Part shown: positions 35,504 to 46,500 of the stretch, piece by piece
How the letters are laid out: each line of letters starts with the position of its first letter
Position numbering within the stretch: position 1 is the stretch's first letter
Source: RYN-428 sp035551995
Lineage (GTDB): Bacteria > Planctomycetota > Phycisphaerae > Tepidisphaerales > Tepidisphaeraceae
Direction of reading: 5' to 3'
Length of the DNA: 64,000 nucleotides
Assembly (NCBI GenBank): GCA_035551995.1
Contig: DASZME010000083.1
Location: 1 to 64,000, forward strand
Notes under the pieces: generated by a model
What the model saw: the letters and a program-made list of their open reading frames with translations, nothing else
Database searches by the model: none
What the model was told of the DNA's origin: nothing
Translations under genes and position numbers: made by a program

Positions 35504-36604
35504 TTGGCGTCCCCAAAACACCAGCTTCATCTTTTCCTTCGCGCCGTTCATCGGCGGCTGGCGCTCGTCCGCTTGTTTGAGCATGTCGGGCTGACGATCC
35601 TTTTCGCGTCTGCATTGGCGTCGATCGCCACCGTCATTTTACTATGGCACGACCGACCCGCGCGATCGATTGACGCGATCATAGCGGCCATCGCCATTGT
35701 CGCCGGCGGCGTTTGGGGGATCGCTTCGCGGCCGACCGTCTTTCAAGCCGCCCTTGAAATCGATCGGCAAACCGACTCGGCCGAACTCTTTTCTTCGGCA
35801 TGGCTTGCGTGTCGGGCGGATTTTTCCGGCGATCCGTGGGCGGGCGCCGTCGTCGCCAGCGCCAGCGATCGTTGCCGCGCCGACGCCATCGCCGCCGTCA
35901 ATCTCCGCCGATATGGGGCGCGGATGTGGGGCGGCGTAGCGCTGGCCGTCGCGCTGGTCGTTACGCTCGTCATGCTCGGGCCCGCGCCAGTTCATCCGCC
36001 CCAAGCCGATGCCGCGGCCATTCACGCATCGAAATCGGCGAAAGACGGCCTATCCGCCGATGGTCGCCAGGCGATATGGCTGGCTTCGGCCGATAATCGT
36101 CCCATTATTCTGGCCGATCCTGATGATTTGAGCGCTAACTCATCCGGACCAAGCCAGACGACTGCCGACAAACAATCGCCCGGAAAAACCGGCGACGTTG
36201 AAAAATTAGAGGCCCACGCTTCATCGGCGGCGTCGAGCGACGGACAAGGGGGCAAGTCCGCCCGCACAAACGCGCCCTCGGCATCTTCGCGTTCACGATT
36301 GGCCGAGCACGCGTCGGGGTCGCACACGTCAGGGCCCGATCATGTGGCTGCGACGGCGAACGGCGTCGGTTTATCGTCGCCGTCGCAAAGCGCCGTCGGC
36401 GGATCGGCCGGCGCCGCGACGCTCAGCGCGGGCAATGCTACTCAACTTCTTCGTGCGCCGCCGCCATGGAAGGGGGCGGAATGGCCGATTCGGATGGAGC
36501 GTGCCCGTCAGGCGCTTGACGGCGGTCACGTTCCTGCCGGTTATCGCGACCTGATTCGAGATTATTTCTCGCCGGAATCAATTTCCGCGGTACTTCCCGA
36601 TTGA
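35504..36604 (+). CDS. Two-helix membrane protein with Ser/Ala-rich extracytoplasmic tail, unknown function
   Basis: A 366-residue protein if read from the TTG at 35504; the frame is open back to 35225. That start gives a basic amphipathic N-terminus (LASPKHQLHLFLRAVHRRLA) and then LFEHVGLTILFASALASIAT as the first hydrophobic helix. This looks like membrane proteins found near VWA/MoxR loci in planctomycetes. The stretch before it reads like untranslated sequence. A second helix pair lies at about 45-65 and 145-165. The region after about 180 is Ser/Ala/Gly-rich and probably disordered. The last about 50 residues (PPPWKGAEWPIRMERARQAL, then DGGHVPAGYRDLIRDYF) are conserved-looking and end SPESISAVLPD. 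The start is uncertain; ATG 35342 is an alternative. Confidence 0.5.
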   Translation: MASPKHQLHLFLRAVHRRLALVRLFEHVGLTILFASALASIATVILLWHDRPARSIDAIIAAIAIVAGGVWGIASRPTVFQAALEIDRQTDSAELFSSAWLACRADFSGDPWAGAVVASASDRCRADAIAAVNLRRYGARMWGGVALAVALVVTLVMLGPAPVHPPQADAAAIHASKSAKDGLSADGRQAIWLASADNRPIILADPDDLSANSSGPSQTTADKQSPGKTGDVEKLEAHASSAASSDGQGGKSARTNAPSASSRSRLAEHASGSHTSGPDHVAATANGVGLSSPSQSAVGGSAGAATLSAGNATQLLRAPPPWKGAEWPIRMERARQALDGGHVPAGYRDLIRDYFSPESISAVLPD

Positions 36605-36676
36605 CCTCTTGCCAATGTGTGGTTCAATACGCACACTGCGGTGATTGTTCAGACGCAAGGAAGGAACCGGGCGACT

Positions 36677-38515
36677 GTGACTATGCGAGATGTATTCCCC
36701 GACGAAGCGGCCGAAAGCAGGTCCGCTCCCGAATTTGCCACCAATGACGCCGAGGCGAGTCGCATCCGCGACGGCCTCGAGGCGCAACAGGTCTGCCCAT
36801 TTTGCGGAGCGGTGGGCGACGGCAGCGAAACCCTTTGTCCCAAATGCGCCATGGAAAATAACGCCGCCGCCCGCAAAGCCACGAAGCTGCGGATTGGGCC
36901 GTGGTACGTGCTGCAAAATCGAAATCCGGCGGCGCCGGGCATGAAGTGGGAGACTTTGCTCAGTTTTGTCCGCAAGGGCCGCATCAAGCCGCAATCGGTG
37001 GTTCGGGGACCCACGACGCATCAGCTTTGGCGTTTTGCCGCCCACGTGAAGGGGCTGAGCCGGGAATTTGGCGTCTGCTATAGCTGCGGCGGATCGATGG
37101 AGCGCGGGGGAAATCTCTGCCCGCATTGCAATCGTCTTCAAGAGCCGCCTGTCCATCCGGATACGCTGCTGGAAGGCTCTGAACCCGAGCCGCGCACGAC
37201 GATCTATCGCGAGCTTCCCCTTCCCGCGCCGGCGTCGGCGGTCGATACTGGTCCCGCGCCGCTGGATCCCCAAATCGAGGAGAAACTTCGCCTTGTCGAA
37301 GAATTGCTGAAAGAAAAACGGGAGCGCGGCGAGGCAAGCGACCGTATTCGCGAAGACTTGGAGCGGGAAAAAGAAGCCGCCGCTCGCGATCGCGAACTTG
37401 TTCAGCGCGACCGGGAGACCATCGCCCGCGAGCGCGATGCGGTCAATCGCGAGAAGGAGGCGATCGAACGGGATCGTCTGGCGCTGGCCCGCGATCGCGA
37501 GGCCGCCCGGCGCGAACGCGAGCTTCGCGGTCAAACGACCGAGCGCGCCGCCGACTCCGCCGATCGCCACGCTCCGCCGCCGAAACCCGATACTTCGGTT
37601 TGGGATTTATCGGAGCCGGACATTCAGACTGAGGCCGCGGCCGTTAGAAAGATGCCGCCGCCCCTGGAGAAGCCGGCAAACGCAAGCATCGGCGCCAAGG
37701 CCCGTCCGCCGCGCGACGGGGGATTCCTCTCGGCCAAGGATTTGGCCGCGGCGTTTAAGCTGAATCACCAGATGGCTCTTGCCGCTCGAGAACTCAAGGG
37801 CCAGGGTGACGAAGGGTCGGCCAAGGGGGATGATACCGCACCGCGTTTTAAGTCGGCCGGCCCCGCGCCGCGCCGCGGATCGCGACGCACCGGCGGGAAG
37901 TTTTTCCTTGTCTTCCTGCTGCTGTTCTGGAGCGTGGTGGCCGTCGTGGCGGTACCGGCATGGCGCGCTCAGGCGATCGCGGTTTGGGCGCGTATTTCGC
38001 ACGGGTCCAAGTCGGCGGTTCCAACGATGCCTGCCGTGCAAATTCCCGAGCGGGGTGAAGAACCGCCCGCCGCCACCACCGATCCGGCGCCCGAAGGGCT
38101 GGCGCCAAGCAGCGTGCCGATCGAACCGCAACCCGCCACCCTTCCCGCCGCTCCCCAGACCGCGCCATCCGACGGCGTTTCGGCGGCGCCGACGACGGCT
38201 CCGGTCGCCGCCCCCGCGCCGGCGCCAATCCTCGCCTCGCCTCCGGCTCCCGTTCGTTCATCGCCGCCCGCTACGACCCTGCCCGCCGCCGCGCCGCCGG
38301 CTCCCACGACCGCTGCGGCTCCCGTTGACTCGCCTCTAAGTCCCAACGCACAAGCCAAGATCCTGTATCATCAGGCGATGGACGCGGAATTTCGCAATGA
38401 TATGGCTGGAGCGGTACGGATTTACGAGCAGATCGAAAAACTTCCCCAAGATGCATGGCCATCCGATCTGGAACTCCGCATAAAACTCGACAAGGCTCAA
38501 GTCAAACAAAAATAA
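36677..38515 (+). CDS. Zinc-ribbon / GYF_2-like / coiled-coil membrane protein
   Basis: A 612-residue protein from the GTG at 36677, chosen because AAGGAAGGAA lies 11 bases upstream; the ATG two codons later is nearly equivalent. Order of parts: a zinc ribbon (Cys40, 43, 54, 57: CPFC...CPKC), a GYF_2/DUF4339-like segment (about 70-125: IGPWYVLQ..., LLSFVRKGRIKPQSVVRGP, LWRFAAHVKG) and a second zinc ribbon (Cys134, 137, 148, 151: CYSC...CPHC). A highly charged coiled coil at about 200-285 has RDRE/RERD repeats. One transmembrane helix lies at 409-427. A long Pro/Ala/Thr tail follows, with a short helical repeat-like end. GYF_2-type domains are protein-interaction modules in bacteria. No enzyme function is visible. 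It follows the previous membrane-protein gene by 72 bases. Confidence 0.65.
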   Translation: MTMRDVFPDEAAESRSAPEFATNDAEASRIRDGLEAQQVCPFCGAVGDGSETLCPKCAMENNAAARKATKLRIGPWYVLQNRNPAAPGMKWETLLSFVRKGRIKPQSVVRGPTTHQLWRFAAHVKGLSREFGVCYSCGGSMERGGNLCPHCNRLQEPPVHPDTLLEGSEPEPRTTIYRELPLPAPASAVDTGPAPLDPQIEEKLRLVEELLKEKRERGEASDRIREDLEREKEAAARDRELVQRDRETIARERDAVNREKEAIERDRLALARDREAARRERELRGQTTERAADSADRHAPPPKPDTSVWDLSEPDIQTEAAAVRKMPPPLEKPANASIGAKARPPRDGGFLSAKDLAAAFKLNHQMALAARELKGQGDEGSAKGDDTAPRFKSAGPAPRRGSRRTGGKFFLVFLLLFWSVVAVVAVPAWRAQAIAVWARISHGSKSAVPTMPAVQIPERGEEPPAATTDPAPEGLAPSSVPIEPQPATLPAAPQTAPSDGVSAAPTTAPVAAPAPAPILASPPAPVRSSPPATTLPAAAPPAPTTAAAPVDSPLSPNAQAKILYHQAMDAEFRNDMAGAVRIYEQIEKLPQDAWPSDLELRIKLDKAQVKQK

Positions 38516-38663
38516 AACATTCCTGAGAGGCGCAGAAATTGCGAAGTCGCGGGTATCGCACATTCGTTTTAGGCGTTTCGTCTAATGTTCAAACCGGTTA
38601 TGGTTGCGATGCGGTCAATTTGACTGCACGAACTGTGCGATTGTTGCTCGGGTGGAACCAGGA

Positions 38664-39266
38664 ATGTCGCAGTCCCGCGAATTGTCCGCAATCTCTCCGC
38701 CGGCGAACGTCAATGATTTCGCTTTGATGGCCGGTGTTCGGGCCGGCGATGCCGAGGCGATGGCGGCGCTTTATGAACAGTACAGCACGCTGGTATATAG
38801 TGTCTGTCTTCGAGCCCTCCACGATTGCAGCGACGCCGAAGACCTTGTTGTCGAGATTTTTTCCGAGTTGTGGGAGCGGGGGGATCGTTTTGATCCCTCG
38901 CGTGGAAGTCCGCTTGGCCATATCATGGGACTGACGCGGAGCCGGGTGGTGGATCGATTGCGATCGCGCCGCTCGGCTCATCGCGGGGGGCAGGCGATCA
39001 TCGGCGGAGTGGAAGCGGCCGACGGCATGCACGAGCCGGTCGCCGGCCCGCTGGAAGACGCCATGACCGCCGAGCGTCGCGGACTGGTGATTCATGCGAT
39101 GAAATCTTTGCCCGCCGATCAACTCGCGGCGCTGGAGCTTGCGTTTTTTGAGGGAATGTCCCACGCCCAGGTCGCCGAACGGCTTGGCCAACCCCTCGGA
39201 ACGATTAAATCGCGGATCCGACAGGCGTTGCTTTATCTGCGCGATCTTCTGGGCAGCCAGGATTGA
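38664..39266 (+). CDS. ECF-type RNA polymerase sigma factor
   Basis: A 200-residue sigma-70 family protein with only regions 2 and 4. Region 2 is MAALYEQYSTLVYSVCLRAL, then DCSDAEDLVVEIFSELWERG and HIMGLTRSRVVDRLRSRRSA. Region 4 is LPADQLAALELAFFEGMSHA, then QVAERLGQPLGTIKSRIRQA. The sequence and its gene order with an RskA-like protein match SigK-type ECF sigma factors. It would direct RNA polymerase to a small regulon when released from the anti-sigma factor. The ATG at 38664 gives a normal length; a longer in-frame start at 38604 adds a Cys-containing stretch not expected in the family. Confidence 0.9.
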   Translation: MSQSRELSAISPPANVNDFALMAGVRAGDAEAMAALYEQYSTLVYSVCLRALHDCSDAEDLVVEIFSELWERGDRFDPSRGSPLGHIMGLTRSRVVDRLRSRRSAHRGGQAIIGGVEAADGMHEPVAGPLEDAMTAERRGLVIHAMKSLPADQLAALELAFFEGMSHAQVAERLGQPLGTIKSRIRQALLYLRDLLGSQD

Positions 39267-39326
39267 CGCGCCCGCCCCGCAATCTATCTGGCCTCAATCT
39301 TCGTATGGATGACATGAGTAACGAAC

Positions 39327-40151
39327 ATGGAATGTGATGCGCGCCGGCAATCTGTCCTGGAATACGCCATGGGTGTCTTGGAAGGCGCCGAGCGGGAAGA
39401 GTTGCTTGCGCACCTTGCGACCGGGTGTCCGACATGCATTGGTCGGCTTGGCGAGGCCCACGCGATCCTCGCGTTGCTGCCGTTGTCGCTTGAGGCGACC
39501 CCCGCCCCAAAGGCCACCCGCGGCCGGATATTGGAGCGGGTGAAAGCGTCGCCGGCGCCGGCCGCAAAATCGGCGGGATTCGCCGCTACACATACCGGCA
39601 AGAATCGTTTAACCCGGACGCCATGGACGGCCCCCGCTGCGTTGGGCGGCGCGATCGCCGCGGGCATCGCCATTCTCATCCTTACCAGTATTCTCTTCAA
39701 TCAGCAAAAGTCAGTTGACAATCTAAAATCTGAGATCGTCGAGAAACAGCGGCAGATTGTTCAGCTTCGGGCGGCGGGGCAAGAGGGGGAGGATATGAAA
39801 CGTCTGGTGGATTCACCGGCGGCGCAGCTTGTGACGCTGCACGGAAACACAACCCGTCCCAACGCGCGCGGGCATGTGATGTGGGATCCGGTTACGAAAT
39901 CATTTCATTTTTCTTCCGGGGATTTACCAAACCTGGCGGCGGGCAGAGCGTACGAATTGTGGCTGATCAATAGTCAGCAGAAAAAGATACCGGCGGCGGT
40001 TTGTAGGGTGAACTCTCGCGGCGCGATCGATGTCACGGGTTCATTGAAAACGGACCCCGGCGTCATTGTCGCTACTGCCGTTACAGACGAACCGTCGGCG
40101 GGATCCGAGCAGCCGACGGGGACAATTCAGCTCATTGGGAAGTTCAATTAA
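39327..40151 (+). CDS. RskA-like membrane anti-sigma factor
   Basis: A 274-residue protein located 60 bases after the sigma factor gene. The N-terminus is a zinc-binding anti-sigma-like domain with Cys3, His29, Cys34 and Cys37 (HLATGCPTC). The spacing His-x4-Cys-x2-Cys is one longer than the classical ZAS spacing. A single transmembrane helix lies at 104-124 (ALGGAIAAGIAILILTSILF) and is followed by a short coiled coil (KSEIVEKQRQIVQLRAAG). The C-terminus is an RskA-type extracytoplasmic domain (AAGRAYELWLINSQQKKIPA, then GVIVATAVTDEPSAGSEQPT). It probably holds the sigma factor at the membrane until an envelope signal triggers proteolysis. Confidence 0.88.
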   Translation: MECDARRQSVLEYAMGVLEGAEREELLAHLATGCPTCIGRLGEAHAILALLPLSLEATPAPKATRGRILERVKASPAPAAKSAGFAATHTGKNRLTRTPWTAPAALGGAIAAGIAILILTSILFNQQKSVDNLKSEIVEKQRQIVQLRAAGQEGEDMKRLVDSPAAQLVTLHGNTTRPNARGHVMWDPVTKSFHFSSGDLPNLAAGRAYELWLINSQQKKIPAAVCRVNSRGAIDVTGSLKTDPGVIVATAVTDEPSAGSEQPTGTIQLIGKFN

Positions 40152-40228
40152 GACGCTTGCAAGTCAAGCCGATTCACATTGCGTCAGCGGAATGAGGGAA
40201 TTGCTAGTGTTAATGGCGAATTTTTTAT

Positions 40229-40258
40229 TTGACATCGTATCATTGATGACGGTACATT
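40229..40258 (+). promoter_or_regulatory. Candidate sigma-70 promoter for the giant gene
   Basis: A perfect TTGACA (40229-40234) and TACATT (40253-40258) are separated by 18 bases. It is about 290 bases upstream of the start codon. It is the best -35/-10 pair I saw in the window, but is unproven. It is a housekeeping-type rather than an ECF-type promoter. Confidence 0.45.
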
Positions 40259-40400
40259 CGCCAAGAATCACCCGACAAGAGGTCTGCCTGCGTTTCTGGC
40301 ATGGGAAAGCGGTTCAAGTCAGCGCTGGTATCGATTTGCCTTTTGCGGGGAATAAGTTAGTGTTAGCCAATAGCGAAGGCTATGTAAAATCGCGTTCGTC

Positions 40401-40447
40401 GAAATCCATCCTTCATTTTCTTGGATTTCGGAGTGCCCGGAGGCACT
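40401..40447 (+). repeat. Two consecutive hairpins in the giant gene leader
   Basis: GAAATCCA (40401-40408) pairs exactly with TGGATTTC (40422-40429). Three bases later AGTGCC (40432-40437) pairs exactly with GGCACT (40442-40447) over a CGGA loop. They could form a structured leader RNA, an attenuator, or the terminator of the anti-sigma operon. Confidence 0.45.
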
Positions 40448-40549
40448 GAGAGGGTTTCCTGCGTAGTTTGATGTTCTTGTTCTAGGTCATTTCCAGTGCC
40501 GGTCCGGGGCTGTCTCCATTGCCCTGGCCGAGCCGGAGGGTTTGCGCCT

Positions 40550-43500
40550 ATGTCTCGTAAGGCTCAGTCGTCTTCTAGCGTTGCCGGTGAATCCAATCAG
40601 TTCGATAATAAGGCTGCCGAGAAGCAGTCGCCGCGTTTGTCCAAACGGCGACGGATCTTGAGCCAGGCGTGCCAAGGCGCCTATGGCGTTGAACCGCTCG
40701 AGTCGCGCGTCATGCTTGCCGCCGACCTCTGGACCGGCGCCGGCGCCAACGCAAACTGGTCAACGGGCGCCAACTGGTCGGCCGGCGTCGCGCCGCGGCC
40801 CGGCGACGACCTGGTCTTCCCGGCCGGCGCAGCCCGGATGACCAACACCAACGACTTCGCCGGCGGTACCCAGTTCGACTCGATCGCGTTCAAGGCCGGG
40901 GGCTACACGCTCAACGGCAACGCCATCACGCTCGCCACTGGCATCGTCTCGGAAAACGCGCCCGGCGCCGCCAATGTCAATACCATTAACTTCGCCCCGA
41001 CAACCGTCGGCCCAAATCTCCTCCCCGGCATTACCCTCAACGCCTCGCAAACCTGGGTGACCGTCAACGGCGCCGGCTTATACTCTCAGTCCGCCATCGC
41101 CACCCAAAACGCAACCCTCATCGTCAACAGCACCATCGACACCGGCTCGCTCCTCACCCTCACCGTCGACGGCTCGGGCAATACCGTCCTGAACGGCGCC
41201 CTCAGCGATAGCGGCGGCATTACGAAAAACGGCCAGGGCCTCCTCCAGCTTTCCGCCGCCAACACCTACATGGGCATCACGCAGGTCAACGCGGGTGTGG
41301 TCGAAGCCACCGCCAACAACGCCCTGTCCGGAACCAACGCCATCATGAACGACGGCGCGGCGATCTGGTTCTCGGGTAACCTCACCAACGTGACCGAGCC
41401 CCTCGACGTGCAGGGAAGCGGCATCGGGCTCGGCGTCGACGCCAACGGCAACGGCGGCGCGATCCGAGTCGTCGGCCAAAACTATAACCTCAATACCCCA
41501 ACCAGCGCCGCCAGCAGCACCGTCGCCATCAACACAAACGTGGCCCTTCAGCCGGGGCAGAATGATTTCATCGGCGTCGATCAGGGCGGCAGCCTCACCA
41601 TCAACGGGATGGTGGACAGCACCCAGGTCTCCCCGGCCAATCTCGAAAAGGTCGGCGAGGGTACGCTTCAAATGGCCGGCTCAACGTCCAATACATATGC
41701 CGGCACCACTTTCGTTCTCGGTGGTCTGCTCCAGTTGAACAAGACCAACGGGGCGACGGCCATCATCGGCAATATTCAAATCGGCGACAACCGCAATCCC
41801 ATCGCCGGCGACGCCACCACCGGCCCGGCGGTTACATCAACCGTCGGCGGCGTGACGACCGCCGTCTCCGGTTCCACCATCCAGCTGCTCGGAAGCAATC
41901 AGATCGCCGCCGTAGATTTCTGGGCGATCAATCTGCTGACCGACACGCTCTTCCCCTCCGGCAAAATCGACCTCAATGGATTCAACAATACCGTCGGCAA
42001 CATCGTGATGAACACGGGGCCGGCCTATAGCCCGGTCATCACCAGTGCCAGCGACACCGGCGGCGCGGCGGGTACATTGCAGCTTGAGGGCCAATCGGTT
42101 GTGGTCAATGCCCAACCGGGCACGAGCGGCGCCACGCCGGCGGCCATCATCGCCGGTAACCTCGATCTGGGCGCATTTTTCTCCGGCGGCGCCGCGGGCA
42201 ACGGCGCCGGTGTCTACCACCAGTTCAACGTCCCCCAGCAGGCGTTGACGGACTACGAAGTCGCCGGGCTGAATATCACCGCCAACATCAGCGGCGGCGC
42301 CGCCTACGGTTTGGAAAAACTCGGCGCCGGCGACCTGCAACTGTCCGGCAACAACACCTACGCGGGACCCACCGTCGATCAAGGCGGCCTCATTGACGTC
42401 GCCAGCAATACCGCGTTCGGCACGGGCTTGGTCGCCTTCCAGCAAAACAGCCTATCGATCCGCGCCGTCAGTGGACCGGTCACGCTCGCCAATCCGCTCG
42501 AATTCGACACGATCAACAACACCTCCGTCGAAACGTTCTTCCTCGGTACCAACGCGCTCACGTTTACTGGAAACGTCACCCTCGCCGTCACGCCCGGCCA
42601 GAGCGCCAACCACACCGACCATGGCCTGTATGTCATGAATCCCGCGATGCTGGTGAATTTCACCGGAACCATCGGTGAAGGAATCTTCGGCAGCCAAAGC
42701 GTCTTCAAAGGCGGTGAAGGTACGCTGGAAATCTCCGGGTCGGCCAACTGGACCAGCACCACCACCATTCAAGGCGACGGCGGAACACTCCTCCTGGCCA
42801 ATAACGGAACACTCCTCGATACCAGCAGCATCGTCGTCAACCAGGCCGGCGTGTTGAAGATTGATGACAGCGTCACCAACCTTAGCACCAACGTCAACGC
42901 CACCAACACCGCCCCTGGCCGCCTTGCACTCGTCGACAACATCACCCTCAACGACGGCAAAATCTGGCTCGTCGGAAACGCCGCCGGCAAGACGATTCAG
43001 GAAGTCGGGCAAGTGAATATCGGCGCAAATCAGATCGGCACGTTCGAATCCGACGTCAACGGCGCCGGCAGCAATGAATTACGCTTCTCGACGATCATCG
43101 GCGGCGGTGGTTGGGCCGCTGATTTTATCGGCGGCGGTACCGCCCTCAGCGCCACCGGCGCAAACCAGATCGGTTACCTGCCGAACCAGACAGACTTGAC
43201 CGTCCGACCCAACCTCCCGCTTGCCAATGGCATCATCAGCGGCGTCGTCATCGGCCCGGCCACCACACAATATCCCACCGGCACCGTCGATTTCGGCACG
43301 GTGACCGGCGGCAACGATGGCGTTGACATCATTCCAGCCCCGGCCAGCCTTTACTATACCAGTCTCGCCGCCGTCCCCGTCGGCATGACCAACGCCAACG
43401 TTCTGCTCACCAGCAGTGAGGCCACGATCTCCAAAGCGGTCAACGCGCTGTTGCTTGCGCCGGGCGTTACAGTCACTGGCGTAGACTCCACCACCACGTT

Positions 43501-46500
43501 GACAACCTCGGCCGTCGCGTTTGCCGGGCCGGGCTCGACCATCGCCGTCCCCTATCTAACGATCAACGGCTTGACCAACGGCGCCCTCTACAACAACGCG
43601 AATATCTACACCTACGCCACCGCAGCCAGCACCGTCGCCGCGACAAGCGCCAACTCCGACACGATTAGCGGTATCATCACCGGCGGTACAACGATAGCGA
43701 AGGACGGATTGGGTACCTTGGTGCTGTCCGGCGCGAACCAGTTCTCTGGTCTCCTTGAGGTCAACGAAGGCATCGTCAACGTCCAAAACAGCATGGGCCT
43801 TGGCGCGCCGGCCGGCAGCACCACCGTAAATTATGGCGCCGCTCTCCAGCTCCAGCAGGGTTCCAACGGACCCGTTCAGATCATCAACGAATCGATCACC
43901 GGCAACGGCGTGGGCTATTCCAACAACATGTACGCCCCGACCGGGTCCATCGAAAACGTTTCGGGAAACAATGCCCTTGACGGTCCCACCGCGGTCAACG
44001 GCACCAACATCGATTGGACCGGAATCGACACCTATCAGCCGTTCCAGAGCAATAACAGCGGCGGTTTCCTTGCCGTCGACGGAACCAGCACTCTGACGGT
44101 CAGCGGAAATCTCACCTGGAGCACCAATCGTATCAAGTTGGGTACGGGAACGCTTGCGCTCACGGGTATCTATCAGGATACTTCCGGCAGCAGCTGGCAG
44201 GTCAAGAGCGGTACTTTAGTTCTAGACAAGAACCCCGGCATACCCGCAGCCGACCCCAACGGCGGGTGGTTCATGGTCGGCGATGACGTCGCGGGCAATT
44301 CAGCGACCGTGATTGATGAGTCCAGCTATAGCTTTCCCCACCCGTACTTGAACAATTTCACCGACCAGATCCAATCGAACGGCACTTTTATCCTCGCCCC
44401 CGGCGTAACCGACTATTTCGGAAACAGTAACAACAACCTCGAAGAAGGGCCCCTCGGTGGCGCCAAAGTTCAGCTCGGTACGGGCGCAACTCTCTATAGC
44501 TTCAACATCTCCCTCCAAACAATCGGCACCAACAACGCCCCGACCCAGATGATCCCCAGCAGTGGCACCAGCGCGACGCTTTATCCCACCGGCGCCAGCA
44601 TCACCGGCGGAACTATCGCGTTCCAACCGCCCGACGAACTCAACGGCATCTCCGGCGGCGCCGTCGTCAGCGATGGCAATGCACGCCAATTCTTGATTAA
44701 TAACGGCCTGAGCAGCGGCGACGATCTGGCCGTGACCTCCACCATTATCGACGGCTCGGGCCTTGCAAAGACCGCCCTCAATAAACAAGGTCAGGGCGTT
44801 CTGGTCCTTGGCGGCACCGGCGCCAATACCTACGCGGGTCTCACGTCCGTCAACGAAGGTACCCTCGTCCTCTCGAAGTCGGCCGGTGTTCAGGCCATGG
44901 GCGGCCCCATCAACGTCGGCGACAACAACACGGGCGTCAGCAATAACTCGCAAAGTACCGGCTGGCAGAGCTCTGACGTGCTGCTGTTCCGCAATAGCAA
45001 TCAGATGCCCTCACTGAATGTTTCCAACGGCGGCCCCGACGTTCAGGTCCTGGGGACCGGCTTCTGGAACCTCAACGGATTCAATCAAACCATCGGCGAC
45101 GCCGCCTACCAGACGGCCCTCAATATTCAAGGCGCCGGTGGCATCGCCTCCGGGGCCGGCACTCTCACCCTCAATGGCGATATCGTCTGGAACGGCAACA
45201 ACATCCTGAACAGCCAGACCCCCTCAGTCATCAGCGGCAATCTGAGTCTCGGCAGCAATGGCCTTCGCACCATCAGCGTCAATGACTACGGCGCCATTCC
45301 CTACGATCTTCAGATCTCGGCGAACATCAGCGGCTCGGCGTCTTTGAATAAGATCACCGGCGGCGGCTTGTTGCTCAGCGGCAACAACACATACACCGGC
45401 GATACCTTCCTGCAGGCCGGCATCTTTGGCGTCGGATCGAGCATGGCTTTCGGGACCGGCGTTCTCTCCATCGGCGGCGGCACTATGGTCGCGGAATATG
45501 CCGCCCAATCCATTCTCAACGTCGTCTCTCTTGACAGCACCCTTACGATCGGGTCCGGCGACGACCTGACCTTCACTGGATCGGCCAGCGTCACCGGCAA
45601 CCGCACCATTCAAACCAACGTCGCGAATATGACCACGTTCGCCGGTGGTCTGGGCGATTCCCTGGTCGTCAATAATACCGTCAGTAAACAGGGCATCGGC
45701 ATCCTCCAGTTCACCTCCGCCGTCACCACCGGCGGCACGTTCAACTTCGGCAATGCGGCCGGCACGGTCATCCTCTCAGGGTTAAATGGCGCCATCCTCG
45801 ATGACCTGAACATGGCGAACATCGGCACCGGCGACGTGCTCCAGCTGGACAACACCAACGGCAACAACAGCAACCGCCTGCACGATCAAGGCACGATCAC
45901 CAACTACGGCACCATCGTCTACATCGGCGCTCCTGGCCAAATCTCCACCGAGACCCTGCCGGCCATCTCGATGGGCGGCAATTATCTTGACAGCTTTGTC
46001 TCCGAATGCAGCACGATCGCCGGATCGGGCGTCTCGCTGACCAGCCCGACTTTCACCGCGGCCGGCAACAGTGAACTCAACCTCGTCGGCGAAGGCGTCC
46101 CCCTGGGCACGGCGCAGTCGACGCCGGGCGTGCCGTTCAATCAATTGCGATTCACCGTCACCTCCCCAGCCCTCGTCGGCGGAATCATCCCCTACGCCTT
46201 TCTTACCACGATCCTCGCCAACGGATCATCCCCGACGACCACCGACACCGACTTCGCCACCTATATCGGCAGCGTCCTGACGCCCAACACCGCCGTCGGC
46301 ATCGCCATCGCGACCGAAACCGACAACATTAACGCCTCCGGGTCGGCCAACGTGAAAATCAGCAGCACCGACACGGGTGCCATCGCCGCGCTGTCGGCGG
46401 CCAACACCATCAACGCATTGCTGGTGGTCGGCAACGTGAACGTCACCGGAACCGCGGGTCTCACGATCAGCAGCGGTACCATCGTCGGAAGCCGCAACAG

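Larger units (their letters stand above)
40152..40549 (+). other. Leader region of the giant gene
   Basis: This 398-base stretch lies between the anti-sigma gene and the giant gene and is AT-richer than its surroundings. It holds a candidate promoter (40229-40258), two consecutive hairpins (40401-40429 and 40432-40447) and the ribosome site GGAGGG at 40535-40540. The implied untranslated leader is about 285 bases. Confidence 0.5.

Noticed and set aside
40066..40449. A 127-codon plus-strand frame overlapping the end of the anti-sigma gene
   Set aside because: Its first part overlaps the RskA coding end in another frame, it crosses the promoter and hairpins of the giant gene leader, and it shows no motif or ribosome site.
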